Source of the DNA: an uncultured Desulfobacter sp.
Lineage (GTDB): Bacteria > Desulfobacterota > Desulfobacteria > Desulfobacterales > Desulfobacteraceae
Reading direction: 5' to 3'
Assembly (NCBI RefSeq): GCF_963677125.1
Contig: NZ_OY781882.1
Span: 752,501-816,500, forward strand
DNA length: 64,000 nt
Shown here piece by piece: positions 62,235-64,000 of the stretch (position 1 is its first letter; each line of letters begins with the position of its first letter). The notes under the pieces were generated by a model. The model was not told where the DNA came from, ran no database searches, and saw only the letters and a program-made list of their open reading frames with translations. Made by a program: the position numbers and the translations under genes.

Positions 62235-64000
62235 ATGAGCCGGGGCGCACTTGTAATCGGAATCAATACTTACAGCCATCTGCCGGATCTGAAATCACCG
62301 TCCGAAGATGCTGAAGCTGTGGCAAAACTGCTTGAGCAGTACGGTGGTTTCAATGTCACCCGTTTGCCGGCGATCAAAAATAAAAGCAATGATGCTGTCC
62401 GTGTCGGCCGGAAAACAGCAATTACACTTGAACAGTTGGAAAATGCCCTGGTCCAACTTTTTACCCCGGCGGGAAGAAGTGTGCCGGACACGGCCCTTTT
62501 GTTTTTTTCCGGGCATGGGCTAAGAAAGGATTTTGGCAGTATCCAGGAAGGGTTCCTTGCCACCAGTGAAGCAAGTCCGGACTCGGGCGTTCGGGGGCTT
62601 TCCATGAAATGGCTGCGTGATTTGCTCATTCACAGCAACGTCCGTCAGCAGGTCATATGGCTGGATTGCTGCTACAGCGGCGAACTGCTCAATTTTGACA
62701 AGGCTGATCCGGGAGGCCGGGGAAAAGGCAGGGACCGTTGCTTTATCGCGGCATCACGTGAATTTGAAAGCGCATACGAACAGATCGGCGGAGATCACGG
62801 TGTACTGACCGGAGCCCTGCTCAACGCCCTTGATCCGTCACAGAGACCTGATGGCATCGTAACCAATTTCACCCTTACCGATTTTATCTCCAGAGAACTT
62901 AAAAGCAAAATCCAGAAGCCGGTTTTTACCTCATCCGGCAGTCCCATTATTCTGGCACAACAGAATCAGCACGTTGAAAAAAAGAGACCGTCGGCTGACA
63001 GGGTCTGCCCCTACCGCAGTCTCCATTATTTTGACTGTAATGAACAAGACCCGAAATTTTTTTTTGGCCGAGATGGGCTGACGGACCGCCTGATCGACAT
63101 GGTGCGGAAAAGTAACTTTGTGGCCGTGCTGGGGCCGTCCGGTTCAGGAAAGTCGAGTCTGGTACGGGCAGGTCTTTTGTATCAGCTCCGGCAGGGGCGA
63201 AAACTTTCAGGAAGCGATGCTTGGCCCATTTATATTTTCCGACCGGGCAAACACCCGTTCAAAAATCTGGCCGAAGCATTTTTGGACCCGGTACTGTCCT
63301 CTCTGGATCCGGGCAGGCGGGGTATGCGGCTCAGCCAGGCAGAAACCTTAATCGAAAAAGGCGCAAAAGGGTTCAGCCAGTTGATCCGTGGGGAAAAGAA
63401 AACAGGCCGGGTTATTCTGGTGGCGGATCAGTTTGAAGAGGTCTTTACCCTGTGCCGGGATGCCCAAGAACGCAACAGATTTTTCGATTGCCTGTTTGAT
63501 GCGCTGCCACTTCTGGAAAAGGATATCTGTCTGATCCTGACCATGCGGGCCGATTTTTTCAGTAAATGTGCGGAACAGGGCGACACGGATCTATCGGAGC
63601 TGATTCAGGAAAACCTGTTGACTGTACCCTCCATGTCTTCCGATGAACTAAAGAACGCCATTGTTGAGCCTGCTGAAAAAGTAGGGCTGGAAGTAGAGCC
63701 TGAGCTTGTTAACCAGATGATCGGGGATGTCAGACACTCGCCCGGAAGTCTGCCGTTACTTCAGTATTCTTTGACGGAACTGTGGAACAACAGGGAGCAG
63801 GACAAATTGAGGCTGGTTGAATACACCCGGATGGGCGGGGTAAAAGGTACCCTGGCAAAGCGAGCGGATCAGGTCTATGATGATTTTTCCGAACAGGAGC
63901 AGGAAATTTCTAAACGGATTTTCATCCAGCTGACCCAGTTGGGTGAAGGCTCGGAAGACACCCGCAGACAGGTAGCCCAAGAGACTCTGGTCAAGTCACC
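62235..64000 (+). CDS. Caspase-like protease fused to a STAND NTPase (partial, cut by window end)
   Basis: Open from ATG 62235 to the edge (588 codons seen, no stop). Residues 1-240 are a caspase-like C14 domain: ALVIGINTYSHLPDLKSP, catalytic His94 in LFFSGHGL, catalytic Cys146 (second Cys of DCCYSGEL), and SREFESAYE. A linker follows. The STAND-type NTPase starts near residue 285 (PYRSLHYFD... FFGRDGLTDRL), with Walker A GPSGSGKS at 300-307, Walker B VILVADQFEEVFTL and the arginine region ICLILTMRADFFSKC. This matches nSTAND1-type proteins, which often end in WD40 or TPR repeats; the C-terminus is beyond the edge. Probably an NTP-controlled suicide protease in a defence context. Confidence 0.9.
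   Translation, partial: MSRGALVIGINTYSHLPDLKSPSEDAEAVAKLLEQYGGFNVTRLPAIKNKSNDAVRVGRKTAITLEQLENALVQLFTPAGRSVPDTALLFFSGHGLRKDFGSIQEGFLATSEASPDSGVRGLSMKWLRDLLIHSNVRQQVIWLDCCYSGELLNFDKADPGGRGKGRDRCFIAASREFESAYEQIGGDHGVLTGALLNALDPSQRPDGIVTNFTLTDFISRELKSKIQKPVFTSSGSPIILAQQNQHVEKKRPSADRVCPYRSLHYFDCNEQDPKFFFGRDGLTDRLIDMVRKSNFVAVLGPSGSGKSSLVRAGLLYQLRQGRKLSGSDAWPIYIFRPGKHPFKNLAEAFLDPVLSSLDPGRRGMRLSQAETLIEKGAKGFSQLIRGEKKTGRVILVADQFEEVFTLCRDAQERNRFFDCLFDALPLLEKDICLILTMRADFFSKCAEQGDTDLSELIQENLLTVPSMSSDELKNAIVEPAEKVGLEVEPELVNQMIGDVRHSPGSLPLLQYSLTELWNNREQDKLRLVEYTRMGGVKGTLAKRADQVYDDFSEQEQEISKRIFIQLTQLGEGSEDTRRQVAQETLVKS

Overview
The window looks like a chromosomal piece of a strictly anaerobic Desulfobacterota bacterium, most likely of the Desulfobacteraceae. 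This is inferred from the gene mix: an aldehyde:ferredoxin oxidoreductase, a double-cubane-cluster (YjiM-like) protein, acyl-CoA synthetase and dehydrogenase, many hybrid histidine kinases, an HBM chemoreceptor and an AmmeMemoRadiSam locus. No rRNA or other decisive marker is present, so the genus cannot be fixed.

Layout. 0-3.4 kb: threonine and heptose genes (hom, thrH, rfaE1) and an initiator tRNA with its own promoter and terminator. 3.4-10.6 kb: an ORF6N gene, a frameshifted DCCP/YjiM gene, a nitrate/sulfonate-type ABC transporter and a convergent tungsten-type AOR. 10.6-13.4 kb: a Cache-GGDEF diguanylate cyclase and a small DUF5610-like gene. 13.4-24.9 kb: a coherent polyamine region on the minus strand (tetR-potABCD-amidohydrolase-patA-patD-aguA-aguB). 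It takes up putrescine or spermidine, converts agmatine to putrescine and oxidises putrescine to GABA. Three near-identical 14-bp palindromes mark a local TetR regulon. 25-33.6 kb: SH3-domain envelope protein, nadB, GNAT, nupC, a small membrane protein, acyl-CoA synthetase and acyl-CoA dehydrogenase. 33.6-41 kb: a flavoprotein, a TIR/beta-helix fusion, a BarA-like hybrid kinase and its probable periplasmic binding protein.

41-53.7 kb is an eroding accessory stretch. It holds a broken pit/DUF47 phosphate transport pair, a doubly frameshifted GFA gene between inverted 16-mers, a transposase relic and gene-poor gaps. Intact signalling genes lie between them (MCP, hybrid kinase, HD-GYP regulator). 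53.7-59.1 kb is an AmmeMemoRadiSam operon whose Memo-AMMECR1 fusion carries a Sec-type signal and whose radical SAM protein carries a Tat-type signal. 59.1-61.6 kb has a Sir2-family gene and an NSS transporter with a 33-residue MetS-like partner. 61.8 kb to the edge has a trypco1-like protein followed by a caspase-like/STAND NTPase cut by the window end; this looks like a conflict (defence) system.

Across the whole window a roughly 90-100 bp intergenic repeat recurs about ten times, singly or as tandem pairs. Its hairpin stem is kept although the bases change. Candidates most worth following are the exported AmmeMemoRadiSam operon, the TIR/beta-helix fusion, the trypco1-caspase-STAND locus, the polyamine TetR regulon and the dispersed hairpin repeat.
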